A stretch of DNA of 64,000 nt from assembly GCF_001316435.1 (NCBI RefSeq), contig NZ_JXLL01000005.1, positions 1-64,000 of the forward strand, in the 5' to 3' direction. The position numbers and the translations under genes are program-made. Below, one piece after another: positions 16,294-28,253 of the stretch (the first letter of the stretch is position 1; each line of letters begins with the position of its first letter). Source of the stretch: Caloranaerobacter sp. TR13. Its GTDB lineage: Bacteria; Bacillota; Clostridia; Tissierellales; Thermohalobacteraceae. The notes beneath the pieces were generated by a model that saw only the letters and a list, made by a program, of their open reading frames with translations, made no database searches and was not told the DNA's origin.

Positions 16294-17496
16294 ATGAAAA
16301 GAAAAAGATTAATTTTGAGTATTTCTACACTTTTTTTATTTATTTCTCTTTTTTTAACAGGATATATTACAGATAAATATAAGACAAGCCCTAAAAATAT
16401 ACTTGTATGCTATAAAAAGCCTGATGAAGTATTAGAAATGCAGCTTAAACAAGATTACAAGGTTCAAGCAACTATTGTAGCAACTGGAGACATAATGTTT
16501 CACACTCCACAAATAAAAAGTGCACTCGACGTAAAAAGTGGAGAGTACAATTTTGATGATATGTTTAAATCAGTAAAAAAATACATCAAAGGCGCAGATT
16601 TAGCTATAGGTAATTTTGAAACGGTAACTGCAGGGCCAGAACACGGGTATAGAGGTTATCCTACTTTCAATACTCCCAAATCAGCTATAAGAACACTTAA
16701 AGACATAGGATTCGATATCTTATCAACTGCAAACAATCATAGTTTGGATGAAGGTAAAGAAGGATTGATTGAAACTATAGAAAATATACAGCAATTTGGG
16801 CTAAAAAATGTTGGGACATATAAAGAACCTGTAAAAGGAGTACTTATTGAAGATGTCAAGGGGATTAAGGTAGCATTTATGTCATATACCTATGGTTGTA
16901 ATGGGCTTGAATCAAGGCTAACAGAAGAAGAATTAAAATACATGATTAATTTTATAGATGAAGATAAGATTAAAGAGGATATAAGGTTTGCAAGAGAACA
17001 AGCAGATATTGTGGTGATAATTATTCATTGGGGTAACGAATATCAGAGAAAACCATCTGAATTTCAGCTTTCGTTAGCACAAAAGATGTTTGATTGGGGA
17101 GCAGACATTATATTAGGAAGTCACCCTCATGTTATACAGAAAGCCGAGTTGAAAACAATAAATGGACGAGTAAAATATGTGATATATTCTATGGGTAACT
17201 TTATTTCTAATCAAAGATACGAAACTATAAAAAATAGATATACAGAAGATGGTGTTATAGTTAAGATTCACTTGGAAAAAGACCTTGTACATAATAACTC
17301 TAAAATTAAAAACGTAGAATATATTCCTACGTGGGTAAATAGATATATATCTAATGGCAAATATAAATATGAAATTTTACCGACTACTGATTATTTAAAT
17401 GAAGAAGTAGAAGGAATTAGTGAAAATTTGTTAAATAAGTTAAAAATATCATATAAAGCTACAATGAGTACTATTAATCAAAGTGAACTACAATAG
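16294..17496 (+). CDS. CapA-family (PGA_cap) metallophosphoesterase-like protein
   Basis: This 400-residue protein has an N-terminal anchor (residues 5-25) and then a CapA/PgsA-type domain: ATGDIMFHTPQI, ADLAIGNFETV, FDILSTANNHSLDEG, VVIIIHWGNEYQ and ILGSHPHVIQKAE. These are the metal-binding motifs of the calcineurin-like fold found in capsule polyglutamate synthesis proteins. The domain faces the outside of the cell. No other cap/pgs genes are near, so the substrate is unknown. The ATG at 16294 follows an AAAGGTGG SD; a GTG nine bases earlier lies within the SD. Confidence 0.9.
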   Translation: MKRKRLILSISTLFLFISLFLTGYITDKYKTSPKNILVCYKKPDEVLEMQLKQDYKVQATIVATGDIMFHTPQIKSALDVKSGEYNFDDMFKSVKKYIKGADLAIGNFETVTAGPEHGYRGYPTFNTPKSAIRTLKDIGFDILSTANNHSLDEGKEGLIETIENIQQFGLKNVGTYKEPVKGVLIEDVKGIKVAFMSYTYGCNGLESRLTEEELKYMINFIDEDKIKEDIRFAREQADIVVIIIHWGNEYQRKPSEFQLSLAQKMFDWGADIILGSHPHVIQKAELKTINGRVKYVIYSMGNFISNQRYETIKNRYTEDGVIVKIHLEKDLVHNNSKIKNVEYIPTWVNRYISNGKYKYEILPTTDYLNEEVEGISENLLNKLKISYKATMSTINQSELQ

Positions 17497-17589
17497 AACA
17501 CTATACCCAAAATATTGTTTATGTATTTATACCAAGTAATATATATTGTATAATTTTATTTAGGTAGAAAAATATCCAGGGGTGTTAAA

Positions 17590-18423
17590 ATGCAGTTTTT
17601 AAAGGAATTATTTGTAAATATTAGAATAAGAGATATTATAGATATTGCTATAGTGGCTTTTGCTTTTTATAAGCTTTTTATGCTTATTAGAGAGACGCGA
17701 GCTGAACAATTAATTAAAGGTATCATAGTTTTATTAGTTGCTACTAAGGTAAGTGAATGGCTTCAACTATTTACGATAAACTGGATTCTTGAAAGAACCA
17801 TGACAGTTGGAGTAATTGCCCTACTTATAGTTTTCCAACCAGAATTAAGAAGAGCATTAGAGTATATTGGTAGAAGCAGATTTTTAACGAAGCCAATTAT
17901 TGAAATAGAAGATGAGGACATTCGAAACATTATAAACGAAATATTAGAAGCTGTAGCGTCTTTATCAAGGCAGAAAATAGGAGCTTTAATAGTGTTAGAA
18001 AGAACAACAGGTTTAAATGAGGTAGCAGAAACAGGTACTTTGATTAATGGAAAAGTATCAAGTGGTCTTTTAATCAATATTTTTATACCTAATACACCAC
18101 TACATGATGGCGCTGTAATAATAAAAGACGATATTGTAAAAGCTGCTGGCTGCTTTTTGCCATTAACCGAAAATATGAATCTTAGTAAAGATTTAGGTAC
18201 AAGACATAGAGCAGCACTAGGGATAACTGAAAAATCAGATGCATTGGCTATAATAGTTTCAGAAGAAACTGGTGTTATATCAATTGCTGATAATGGTAAA
18301 CTTTCTCGTTACGTTGACATTAAAACGTTAGAAAAAATATTAGAGGATATTTATATTAATAATGAAATGAGACGGGGACTATTTATTAAATGGAGGATAA
18401 AAAATGGCGAAAATCAAGAATAG
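17590..18423 (+). CDS. cdaA: Diadenylate cyclase CdaA
   Basis: A 277-residue c-di-AMP synthase of the CdaA (YbbP) class: three membrane helices in residues 1-75, then the DAC domain with LHDGAVI (DGA at 173-175) and GTRHRAALGI (RHR at 205-207). It makes c-di-AMP from two ATP and thereby controls potassium and osmotic balance and the cell wall. The SD GGGGTG precedes the ATG. Its 3' end overlaps cdaR by 20 bases, so the two are co-translated. In most Firmicutes glmM follows cdaR directly; here glmM is about 21 kb further on. Confidence 0.97.
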   Translation: MQFLKELFVNIRIRDIIDIAIVAFAFYKLFMLIRETRAEQLIKGIIVLLVATKVSEWLQLFTINWILERTMTVGVIALLIVFQPELRRALEYIGRSRFLTKPIIEIEDEDIRNIINEILEAVASLSRQKIGALIVLERTTGLNEVAETGTLINGKVSSGLLINIFIPNTPLHDGAVIIKDDIVKAAGCFLPLTENMNLSKDLGTRHRAALGITEKSDALAIIVSEETGVISIADNGKLSRYVDIKTLEKILEDIYINNEMRRGLFIKWRIKNGENQE

Positions 18424-19642
18424 GAATATTACTATAAAAATAATAGCCGTTTTTTTCGCAGTTATATTGTGGACTTATGTTATGAGTGATGTGAATCCCA
18501 AAATAACGAAAGAAATTGAAAACATTAAAGTAGAATTAGTAAATCTTGACACTTTGGAACTTTCAGGAATAACTCTAATGGAGCCAAAAGAAATAACAGT
18601 AAAAGTTAAGCTTTCTGGTAGGAGAAAAGAATTAATAGATGTAACTGCAGATGATATAGTAGCACAGGCGGATTTGAGTGGATATAAAGAGGGTTCGCAT
18701 AGAGTTGATATTGAAGTAAGGACTCATGATAGTAGAATAGAAATAGAAGATTATTATCCTAAACAGGCTGTTTTTAAATTTGATAAAATTGTACAGAAAC
18801 AAAAACCTATTATATTGAGATTAACAGGAAAAGAAGGTATAGGGTATAGTGCAGGAAAAGGAATAGTAAAGCCAAGCACAGTTTATATTAAAGGACCAAG
18901 AACATGGGTTAATTCAGTTACAAATGTTATTGCATATGTAAATTTAGATAATTCAACTGAAGATATAATTACAAGCGTACCTTTAAAAGCTGTAAATGAT
19001 AGAGGCGATGAAGTAGAAGGTATTACTAAAGAACCAAATATTGTAGATGTTAAAATACCTATATTAAAGGTGAAGAACGTTCCAATTAAACCACAAATTA
19101 CAGGTAGCCCTTTAATAGGATATGAAATAAAAAATGTTACTTCAGAACCTGACTATGTAAAAATTAGAGGTTCAGAGGAAGTAATAAAAGATATAAAAAC
19201 AATAGAAACAGAGCCTGTAAATGTCGATTATATTGCTAAAAGTATAACTAAAATTACTCCTTTGATTTTACCTGAAGGAATAGAAGTAGTTAATGAAAAT
19301 GATTCAGTAAATGTTACAGTAGAGATTGAAAAGAAAGTTGAAAAAACATTCGAGTTTAATATAGATGAGATTAACTTTAACAATTTAGATCCAGGGTTAG
19401 AAATAGATAAAAATAAATCTGGCCAAAAGATAACAGTTACTTTTGCAGCTGTTGAAAGTACTATGAATCTATTAACAAAAGATGATATAAAATTAAACGT
19501 AGATCTTACTGAATTAAAAGAAGGGCTACATGATGTAGATATAGAAATTAAAAAGCCTTCTAATGTTGAGATAATAAAATTAAATCCAAAGGTTTTTAAG
19601 ATATATTTAAAAAAGAGAACAGCTGAAAATTCAACTTTTTAG
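18404..19642 (+). CDS. cdaR: CdaR, YbbR-domain regulator of CdaA
   Basis: The product has 412 residues, with one N-terminal membrane helix ([18 protein letters not shown]) and then about four YbbR repeats, seen as recurring stretches of the type V-x-V-x-L-x-G...[11 protein letters not shown] and GLHDVDIEI. The repeats lie outside the cell and the membrane helix contacts CdaA, whose activity it modulates. The start overlaps cdaA by 20 bases with SD GGAGG. The stop is followed after 17 bases by the sigma-54 activator gene, so read-through from the cda promoter is possible. Confidence 0.95.
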   Translation: MAKIKNRNITIKIIAVFFAVILWTYVMSDVNPKITKEIENIKVELVNLDTLELSGITLMEPKEITVKVKLSGRRKELIDVTADDIVAQADLSGYKEGSHRVDIEVRTHDSRIEIEDYYPKQAVFKFDKIVQKQKPIILRLTGKEGIGYSAGKGIVKPSTVYIKGPRTWVNSVTNVIAYVNLDNSTEDIITSVPLKAVNDRGDEVEGITKEPNIVDVKIPILKVKNVPIKPQITGSPLIGYEIKNVTSEPDYVKIRGSEEVIKDIKTIETEPVNVDYIAKSITKITPLILPEGIEVVNENDSVNVTVEIEKKVEKTFEFNIDEINFNNLDPGLEIDKNKSGQKITVTFAAVESTMNLLTKDDIKLNVDLTELKEGLHDVDIEIKKPSNVEIIKLNPKVFKIYLKKRTAENSTF

Positions 19643-19659
19643 ACATGAGGTGGGCTGGT

Positions 19660-21378
19660 TTGAGAAGAGAATTAGAAGTAATACTTGATTCTACCCATGA
19701 TGCAATGATTGCAGTAGACAAGCGAGGTGTAATAACTTTATTTAATAAAGCCGCTGAGAAATTAACTGGTATTGATAGTAAATATGCTTTAGGTAAACCT
19801 GTAAAAGAAGTTATATTAAACACAAGACTTATGCATATATTAAAAACTGGAGATTATGAATTAAATAGACAGCAAGATTTAGGCAATATAAAAATAGTTA
19901 CTAATAGAATGCCAGTAAAGGATGAAAATGGAGAAATAATAGGTGCCGTAGCTGTCTTTAGAGATGTTACAGACATATTAGATTTAGCTACTCAGATAAC
20001 AAATTTAAAAGAAATACAGAGTATGCTTGAGGCTATTTTCAATTCTACCCAAGATGCTATTTCAGTAGTAGATCAAAACGGAATAAATGTTATGGTTAAC
20101 CCTGCATATACTGAGCTTACTGGTCTAAGTGAGGAAGATGTATTAGGGAAACCTGCAACTGTAGATTTGGTAGAAGGTCAGAGTGTCCATATGAAAGTCT
20201 TGGCTACTAAAAAGCCTATAAAAAATGCTAGATTAATTGTAGGTTCGAATAAAAGGGAAGTAATAGCTACAGCTGCACCAATTATAGTTGATGGGGAACT
20301 AAGAGGTAGCGTCGGAGTTCTGCATGATGTATCTGAGATTATAAAGTTAAATAAAGAGCTAAATGTAGCAAAGCAGATAATTAGAAAGCTAGAAGCTAAA
20401 TATACATTTGATGATATTGTCGGGCAAAATGAATTAATACTTAAAGCAATTGAGAAAGCTAAAAAAGCAGCAAGTACTCCAGCTACGGTTATATTAAGAG
20501 GTGAAAGTGGTACAGGTAAAGAATTATTTGCGCATGCAATCCATAATGAAAGTGATAGGAAATTTAGTCAGTTTGTTAGAGTTAATTGTGCGGCTTTAAG
20601 CGAAAGTTTGCTAGAAAGTGAGCTATTTGGATATGAAGAAGGAGCTTTCACAGGGGCAAAAAAAGGAGGAAAAAAGGGATTATTTGAACAGGCGAATGGT
20701 GGGACTATCTTTTTAGACGAAATTGGAGATATAAGCTTAAATACACAAGCTAAGCTTTTAAGGGTTTTGCAGGAAAGAGAAATTGTAAGAGTAGGAGGCA
20801 CAAAACCTATAACTATTGATGTTAGAATAATTACTGCTACGAATTTGGATTTAGAAAAGGCTGTAGAAGAAGGGAAATTTAGAGAAGATTTGTATTATAG
20901 ATTAAATTTTATACCAATTAATATACCTGCATTACGCTATAGAAAAGATGACATATATCATTTAGTTATACATTTTATTAAAAAATTTAATCAGGAATAT
21001 GGTAGAAGGATTAATGATATTACTAAAGAAGCAGTAGATATTCTAAAAAAACACGATTGGCCTGGAAATGTTAGGGAGTTAGAAAATATTATTGGTAGAG
21101 CAATAATAAACATGAAACATTGTGAGAATGTTATTGATGTGCAGCATATACCATTGATAGATTCTAATGTTAAATATGAGAGACAAAAAATAGTTCAAAC
21201 TGAGCATATTGATGATTTAGAGGATATAACATTAGAAGAAGCTGTATCAAAATTAGAGAAAGAACTAATAATTAAAACTCTTAAAAAGTATAATAACAAT
21301 AAAACTAAAACAGCAAAAGCTTTAGGAATTTCTATTAGAAGTCTATACTATAAAATGGAAAAATACAACATAAATTAG
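19660..21378 (+). CDS. Sigma-54-dependent transcriptional activator with two PAS domains
   Basis: The protein (572 residues) has two PAS domains (about 5-115 and 125-230), an AAA+ domain with Walker A GESGTGKE near 281, the sigma-54 contact loop GAFTGA at 328-333 and the Walker B FLDEIGD, and a C-terminal Fis-type helix-turn-helix ([24 protein letters not shown]). The absence of a receiver domain makes the PAS domains the likely sensors, perhaps of a metabolite or redox state. The TTG at 19660 has GAGGTGG 6 bases upstream; the ATG at 19645 has no SD. It is immediately followed by a -24/-12 promoter driving buk-ptb-buk, its obvious target. Confidence 0.94.
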   Translation: MRRELEVILDSTHDAMIAVDKRGVITLFNKAAEKLTGIDSKYALGKPVKEVILNTRLMHILKTGDYELNRQQDLGNIKIVTNRMPVKDENGEIIGAVAVFRDVTDILDLATQITNLKEIQSMLEAIFNSTQDAISVVDQNGINVMVNPAYTELTGLSEEDVLGKPATVDLVEGQSVHMKVLATKKPIKNARLIVGSNKREVIATAAPIIVDGELRGSVGVLHDVSEIIKLNKELNVAKQIIRKLEAKYTFDDIVGQNELILKAIEKAKKAASTPATVILRGESGTGKELFAHAIHNESDRKFSQFVRVNCAALSESLLESELFGYEEGAFTGAKKGGKKGLFEQANGGTIFLDEIGDISLNTQAKLLRVLQEREIVRVGGTKPITIDVRIITATNLDLEKAVEEGKFREDLYYRLNFIPINIPALRYRKDDIYHLVIHFIKKFNQEYGRRINDITKEAVDILKKHDWPGNVRELENIIGRAIINMKHCENVIDVQHIPLIDSNVKYERQKIVQTEHIDDLEDITLEEAVSKLEKELIIKTLKKYNNNKTKTAKALGISIRSLYYKMEKYNIN

Positions 21379-21380
21379 TG

Positions 21381-21436
21381 TGCAAAAATATGCAAAACAA
21401 ACAAACTATGCAAAAAAATGCATGCAAAAATTTGCA
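21381..21436. promoter_or_regulatory. Three TGCA-N6-TGCA sites, probable enhancer of the sigma-54 activator
   Basis: TGCA pairs ten bases apart occur three times: 21381-21394, 21409-21422 and 21423-21436. Each is a 14-bp dyad; the last is a perfect palindrome. They lie about 120-170 bases upstream of the -24/-12 promoter, the usual place for activator binding sites. Confidence 0.75.
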
Positions 21437-21463
21437 CAATAAATTCAATATAAAACAACTGCA

Positions 21464-21490
21464 AGCTGTAAAGGACAAACCTTTACAGCT
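21464..21490 (+). terminator. Hairpin between activator gene and buk promoter
   Basis: A perfect 11-bp stem, 21464-21474 with 21480-21490 and a 5-base loop. The following T tract is weak, so termination of the activator transcript is likely but not certain. Confidence 0.55.
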
Positions 21491-21552
21491 CTGTTTATGT
21501 TAAATGAATTATTCTAGCTTTTATTTTTAAAAAGTTTTTTCGTTATTATAGT

Positions 21553-21568
21553 TGGCATATATATTGCA
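21553..21568 (+). promoter_or_regulatory. Sigma-54 (-24/-12) promoter for the buk-ptb operon
   Basis: TGGCA at 21553-21557 and TTGCA at 21564-21568 have the exact GG-N10-GC spacing of sigma-54 promoters. Transcription would begin about 12 bases downstream and reach the buk gene at 21605. Confidence 0.88.
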
Positions 21569-21604
21569 TACAATAAACATTAGAAAAAAATAAGGGGTGA
21601 AATA

Positions 21605-22688
21605 ATGGAAAGAAAATATGTACTTGCTATTAACCCTGGTTCAACTTCAACAAAAGTTGCTATTTATCAGGGGAAGGAAAAGGTTATCCTAAAGAAAATT
21701 GAACATAAAACAAGTGAATTAGAGAAATTTGATAAAATAACAGACCAGTATGAATATAGACTTAAACTTATAATGGATTGGCTAAAAGAAGAAGGGATTG
21801 AAACTTCATCTTTAGTTGCTGTTGTAGGTAGAGGAGGACTACTGCGTCCAATGCCTGGGGGAACATACCTAGTAACAGAAAAGATGATTCAAGATTTAAA
21901 AGCAGGAGTGCAAGGTGAACACGCTTCAAACTTAGGTGGAATGTTAGCAAAAGGTATAGCGGATAAAGAAGGGATTAAAGCATACATAGTAGACCCTGTT
22001 GCAGTTGATGAATTTGATGATATAGCTAGAATTTCAGGTATGCCTGAAATACCAAGAAGATCATTATTACATGCATTGAATATCAAAGCTGTATCACACA
22101 GAGCGGCTGAAGAATTAGGTAAAGAGCTTGTGGATTTAAACTTAATAGTTGCGCATCTTGGTGGAGGTATTTCAGTAGCACCAGTTAAAAAAGGTAAATT
22201 AGTTGATGTAAACAATGCAAATGAAATGGGACCTTTCTCACCAGAGAGAACAGGAGGTCTTCCTGTAGGAGATTTAATAAAGATGTGTTATTCAGGAAAA
22301 TATACTTACAAGGAAATTAAAACTAAGCTTAGAGGAAAAGGTGGTCTAGTAGGATACCTAGGAACTAATGATGCCAAAGAAGTAGTTGAAATGATTAAAA
22401 ATGGAGACAAAAAAGCAAAATTAGTATTTGATGCGATGGCTTACCAAATCGGAAAAGAAATAGGGGCTATGGCAACTGTTTTAGAAGGTAAGGTTGATAG
22501 AATTATATTGACAGGAGGCTTAGCATATTCTGATTTATTAACAGATTATATTAAGAATATGGTTAGCTTTATAGCACCTGTTATTGTTTATCCAGGTGAA
22601 GATGAGATGGAAGCATTAAATGGTGGAGTTTTAAGAGTGCTTTCAGGTAAAGAGAAGGAAAAAATTTATGAAAATGAGGTGAAAATAG

Positions 22689-22696
<8 letters not shown>
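21605..22696 (+). CDS. buk: Butyrate kinase, first copy
   Basis: A 363-residue member of the acetate/butyrate kinase family: [12 protein letters not shown] at the N-terminus (first ASKHA phosphate motif), the [15 protein letters not shown] nucleotide motif in the middle and DRIILTGGLAYSD near the C-terminus. It converts acyl phosphate and ADP to the free acid and ATP. The substrate may be butyryl, isobutyryl or another branched acyl phosphate. SD AAGGGGTG. It overlaps ptb by 8 bases and a second, related kinase follows ptb, an arrangement that suggests different acyl preferences or dosage. Confidence 0.96.
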
Positions 22697-24685
<1,989 letters not shown>

Positions 24686-24696
24686 AGGTGGATTTT

Positions 24697-25371
24697 ATGT
24701 TAAACGATAAGAGAATCAGAATAATAACTGGACACTATGGAAGTGGAAAGACAGAGTTTGCAGTAAATTATGCAGTAAAATTAGCTAAAAGTGGAAAAAA
24801 AGTTGCGTTAGCAGATTTAGATGTTGTTAATCCGTACTTTAGAAGTAGAGAAAAAGAAAGTTTATTATCTGAAATGGGTATTAAGGTAATAGGAAGTTCA
24901 ATTAATGCCGCTGCAGCAGATGTACCTGCTGTATCAGCTGAGATTTTTGCTCCATTACAAGATGAAAGTTATGATGTAATACTAGATGTGGGTGGAGACC
25001 CTGTTGGAGCTAGAGCTCTTGGAAGATATCATAATTATTTCAAAGAAGGCAAATATGATATGTTATTTGTTATAAATGCTAATAGACCTGAAACTCAGGA
25101 TGTAGAGAATACTATTAAGTACTTGAGAGGAATCGAAATGGCTTCAAGAGCAAAAGTAACAGGGCTTATCAATAATACACATCTACTAAAAAGTACTACA
25201 GTAGAAGATGTTTTAAGGGGTCAAAAATTAGCAGAAGAAGTATCTAAAAAATTGAATATTCCAATTAAATATGTAGTTGCATTAGAACATGTAGCTAAAG
25301 AACTTCCATCAAACCTTAAAGGGCAAATCTTCCCAATAACACTTTATATGAGGGAAGAATGGATGCTCTAA
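24697..25371 (+). CDS. P-loop NTPase of the CobQ/MinD type
   Basis: This 224-residue protein starts with the deviant Walker A motif GHYGSGKTEFAVNYA and continues with KKVALADLDVVNPYFRSRE and DVILDVGGDPVGARALGRY, a MinD/CobQ-like ATPase. It is regularly found with acid kinases and 2-oxoacid oxidoreductases in clostridia as far as I recall, but the role is unknown; insertion of a cofactor or metal into a partner enzyme is possible. The ATG at 24697 follows GAGGTGG; the in-frame GTG at 24688 lies within that SD. The inverted repeat at 25369-25389 just after the stop may act as a weak terminator. Confidence 0.88.
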   Translation: MLNDKRIRIITGHYGSGKTEFAVNYAVKLAKSGKKVALADLDVVNPYFRSREKESLLSEMGIKVIGSSINAAAADVPAVSAEIFAPLQDESYDVILDVGGDPVGARALGRYHNYFKEGKYDMLFVINANRPETQDVENTIKYLRGIEMASRAKVTGLINNTHLLKSTTVEDVLRGQKLAEEVSKKLNIPIKYVVALEHVAKELPSNLKGQIFPITLYMREEWML

Positions 25372-25505
25372 TTGCACTATGTGCAATTAGAATTGTAAAT
25401 GTTAAATTGTAAATTTTAAATAAAATTAAATAAAATAATAAGTATAGTTATTTAGCATTTAACATTTAAAATTTAAAATTATTTGATTAATGGGGAGGGT
25501 TGTAA

Positions 25506-25736
25506 ATGGCTAAAGCTAGAGGAAAGGTAACATTCAAAGAAGATTTATGTAAAGGTTGTGAATTATGTACAACTGCATGTCCAGTTAACATTGTTGTAAT
25601 GAACAAAGAAAAGATTAATATTAAAGGTTATCACCCAGCTACAGTTATCGAAATGGATAAGTGTATAGGCTGTGGAAACTGTGCAACAATTTGTCCTGAT
25701 GTTGTTATAGAAGTTGAGAGAATAATAGAAAAATAA
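25506..25736 (+). CDS. vorC: 2-Oxoacid:ferredoxin oxidoreductase, ferredoxin-like delta subunit
   Basis: A 76-residue polyferredoxin subunit with two four-cysteine [4Fe-4S] motifs: CKGCELCTTACP and CIGCGNCATICP. It relays electrons from the thiamine-bound intermediate to ferredoxin. The SD GGGGAGGG is strong and the ATG clear. It opens the four-gene set gamma/delta-alpha-beta-gamma order, followed after 20 bases by the alpha subunit. The 130 AT-rich bases upstream contain near-identical TTAAATTTTAAAT words but no clear promoter. Confidence 0.93.
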   Translation: MAKARGKVTFKEDLCKGCELCTTACPVNIVVMNKEKINIKGYHPATVIEMDKCIGCGNCATICPDVVIEVERIIEK

Positions 25737-25756
25737 TTATTAAGGAGGGAAAATAA

Positions 25757-26818
25757 ATGGCTAAGATTTTAATGAAAGGTAACGAAGCCATAGGTGCAGC
25801 AGCTATTAAAGCTGGTTGTAAATATTTCTTCGGTTACCCAATTACACCACAAAATGAGCTTCCTGAATATATGGCTAGAGAGCTACCAAAAGTTGGTGGA
25901 GTATTTTTACAAGCTGAGAGTGAGGTAGCTGCAATAAATATGGTATATGGTGCAGCAGGAGCTGGTGCAAGAGTAATGACTTCTTCATCAAGCCCTGGTA
26001 TAGCATTAAAACAAGAAGGCATTTCATATATAGCTGGTGCAGAATTACCATGTGTAATTGTTAACATAGTTAGAGGAGGTCCTGGTTTAGGCGGTATTCA
26101 ACCTGCTCAGTCAGACTATTATCAATCCACTAGAGGTGGTGGAAACGGAGACTATAGAACAGTTGTATATGCACCTGCTACATTACAAGAAACTGTTGAT
26201 TTAGTTATGGAAGCATTTGATGTAGCTGACCAATATAGAATCCCTGTAATGGTTGTAGGAGATGGTATGATTGGTCAGATGATGGAACCAGTTGAATTTA
26301 AAGAGCCTAAGAAGAGAAATTTACCACCAAAAGATTGGGCAACTACTGGAACAAAAGGACAAAGAAAACCAAATATCATAAACTCATTATTCATAGATCC
26401 AAAAGAACTAGAAGATCACGTTTGGAGATTAGAAGAAAAATATAAAGTTATAAAAGAAAATGAAGTAAGATATGAAACTTACAACCTTGAAGATGCAGAT
26501 GTAGTAGTTGTAGCTTATGGAACTACTTCAAGGGTAGTTAAAAACGCTATAGCTAAGTGCGAAGCTGAAGGATTAAAAGTTGGTTTAATCAGACCAATAA
26601 CATTATGGCCATTCCCAGATGAAGCTTTCGAAAAGATAAGCGATAAAACTAAAGGAATATTAACAGTAGAAATGAGTACTGGACAAATGATAGATGATGT
26701 TAAAATAGCTATAAATGGTAGAAAACCAGTTTACTTCTATGGTAGAACTGGTGGTATGGTACCAGAGCCAGATGCTATAGTAGCTGAGATAAAGAAGATA
26801 GCAGGGGGTGAAATGTAA
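25757..26818 (+). CDS. vorB: 2-Oxoacid:ferredoxin oxidoreductase, alpha subunit
   Basis: The 353-residue alpha subunit (pyrimidine-binding and transketolase C-terminal domains) shows GNEAIGAAAIKAGCKYFFGYPITPQ at the start, MTSSSSPGIALKQEGISYIAGAELP with the conserved substrate-side segment, and IRPITLWPFPDEAF toward the C-terminus. With beta, gamma and ferredoxin subunits it oxidises 2-oxoacids with CoA to acyl-CoA, CO2 and reduced ferredoxin. The neighbouring ptb and buk genes suggest branched-chain 2-oxoacids from valine, leucine and isoleucine, though 2-oxoglutarate cannot be excluded from sequence. It overlaps the beta subunit gene by one base. Confidence 0.93.
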   Translation: MAKILMKGNEAIGAAAIKAGCKYFFGYPITPQNELPEYMARELPKVGGVFLQAESEVAAINMVYGAAGAGARVMTSSSSPGIALKQEGISYIAGAELPCVIVNIVRGGPGLGGIQPAQSDYYQSTRGGGNGDYRTVVYAPATLQETVDLVMEAFDVADQYRIPVMVVGDGMIGQMMEPVEFKEPKKRNLPPKDWATTGTKGQRKPNIINSLFIDPKELEDHVWRLEEKYKVIKENEVRYETYNLEDADVVVVAYGTTSRVVKNAIAKCEAEGLKVGLIRPITLWPFPDEAFEKISDKTKGILTVEMSTGQMIDDVKIAINGRKPVYFYGRTGGMVPEPDAIVAEIKKIAGGEM

Positions 26819-27564
26819 TGGCTAAGGTTTTTGAAAAGACAAAAGGTTTAACAGATAAGCCATTCCACTATTGTCCTGGTTGTACACACGGTATAATTCA
26901 CAGACTAGTAGCGGAAGTTTTAGAGGAATTAGGGGTATTAGGTAAAGCGATTGGTGTGGCTCCAGTTGGATGTTCAGTTTTTGCTTATGATTATTTTAAC
27001 TGTGATATGCATGAAGCTGCTCACGGTAGAGCACCAGCTGTTGCTACTGGTATAAAGAGAATTCATCCTGACAGCGTAGTGTTCACTTATCAAGGAGATG
27101 GAGACTTAGCTTCAATAGGTACTGCTGAGATTATCCATGCTGCTCATCGTGGAGAAAAAATAACTACAATATTTGTTAACAATGCTATTTATGGTATGAC
27201 TGGTGGACAAATGGCTCCAACAACATTAGTTGGACAAAAAGCTACAACAGCTCCATATGGTAGAGATGAAAATCATGCAGGTAGACCGTTAAAAGTATCA
27301 GAAATGCTTGCTACAATTCACGGAGCTAAATTTGTTGAGAGAGTATCAGTTCATAATCCTGCTAATATTAGAAAAGCTAAGAAAGCTATCAAGAAGGCAT
27401 TTGAAGTTCAGTTAGCAGGCGAAGGTTTCGGAATAGTTGAGGTTTTATCAACTTGTCCAACTAACTGGGGATTAACTCCAACTGAATCATTAAAGTGGCT
27501 TGAAGAAAATATGATACCTTATTATCCATTAGGAAACTTCAGAACGCCTGAGGAGGTGAAATAA
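26818..27564 (+). CDS. vorA: 2-Oxoacid:ferredoxin oxidoreductase, beta (thiamine diphosphate) subunit
   Basis: The beta subunit (248 residues) binds thiamine diphosphate: YCPGCTHGIIHRL at the N-terminus, GDGDLASIGTAEIIHAAHRGE (the ThDP/magnesium motif) and NNAIYGMTGGQMAPTT. Four cysteines (in CPGC, GCSVF and CPTNW) are of the kind that hold a [4Fe-4S] cluster in this family. Its ATG overlaps the alpha stop by one base and the gamma subunit starts 1 base after its stop, indicating strict co-translation. Confidence 0.94.
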   Translation: MAKVFEKTKGLTDKPFHYCPGCTHGIIHRLVAEVLEELGVLGKAIGVAPVGCSVFAYDYFNCDMHEAAHGRAPAVATGIKRIHPDSVVFTYQGDGDLASIGTAEIIHAAHRGEKITTIFVNNAIYGMTGGQMAPTTLVGQKATTAPYGRDENHAGRPLKVSEMLATIHGAKFVERVSVHNPANIRKAKKAIKKAFEVQLAGEGFGIVEVLSTCPTNWGLTPTESLKWLEENMIPYYPLGNFRTPEEVK

Positions 27565-27565
27565 G

Positions 27566-28105
27566 ATGGAAGAAAGAGTAATAATGGCAGGATTCGGTGG
27601 TCAAGGTGTTATGTCAATGGGTCAGCTATTGACTTATGCAGGTATGATAGAAGGTAAAAATGTATCATGGCTTCCATCTTACGGACCAGAAATGCGTGGA
27701 GGTACTGCGAACTGTAACGTTATAGTTTCAGATGAACCAGTAGGTTCACCTATAGTAACAGAAGCTACTGCCGCTATAGTTATGAACAGACCATCATTAG
27801 ACAAGTTCGAAGGCTTCATTGTTAAAGATGGAAACTTATTAATAAATAGTTCATTAATAGATAAGAAAGCAGAGAGAGATGATATAAACGCTTATTACAT
27901 TCCAGCAAATGAGATAGCTGTAGAGTTAGGTAACAGCAAAGTTGCTAATATGGTTATGTTAGGCGCTTACTTAGAATTAACTAAAGCTGTTAAAGTTGAA
28001 TCAGTAATAGAAGCTTTAAAGAAAGTATTTGGAAAAACTAAAGCTCATTTAATTCCATTAAATGAAAAAGCTCTTGAAAAAGGAGCAGAATTAGTAAGAA
28101 AATAG
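27566..28105 (+). CDS. vorC2: 2-Oxoacid:ferredoxin oxidoreductase, gamma subunit
   Basis: The gamma subunit, 179 residues, with MAGFGGQGVMSMGQLLTYAGMIEGKN, SYGPEMRGGTANCNVIVSD and NMVMLGAYLE, all typical of the POR/KOR gamma domain that forms the CoA-binding part. It is the last gene of the operon, with SD GAGGTG inside the beta gene, and is followed by a terminator. Symbol use in this family is not uniform; the call rests on the domain. Confidence 0.92.
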   Translation: MEERVIMAGFGGQGVMSMGQLLTYAGMIEGKNVSWLPSYGPEMRGGTANCNVIVSDEPVGSPIVTEATAAIVMNRPSLDKFEGFIVKDGNLLINSSLIDKKAERDDINAYYIPANEIAVELGNSKVANMVMLGAYLELTKAVKVESVIEALKKVFGKTKAHLIPLNEKALEKGAELVRK

Positions 28106-28108
28106 TAC

Positions 28109-28137
28109 GGACCGACCTAATTTGGTCGGTTCTTTTT
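28109..28137 (+). terminator. Terminator after the oxidoreductase operon
   Basis: Nine-bp stem, 28109-28117 with 28124-28132 (one G-U pair), with a six-base loop and a run of T. Confidence 0.85.
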
Positions 28138-28253
28138 GTTTCATTTTTTTCATAAATAAATTTCAATAAACATATTGAAATACTACTTAAGTGGGAGTAT
28201 AATGATGGTAAAAAAATAGGGTATATCCCTAGAATGAAAAGAGGGTATGTAAG

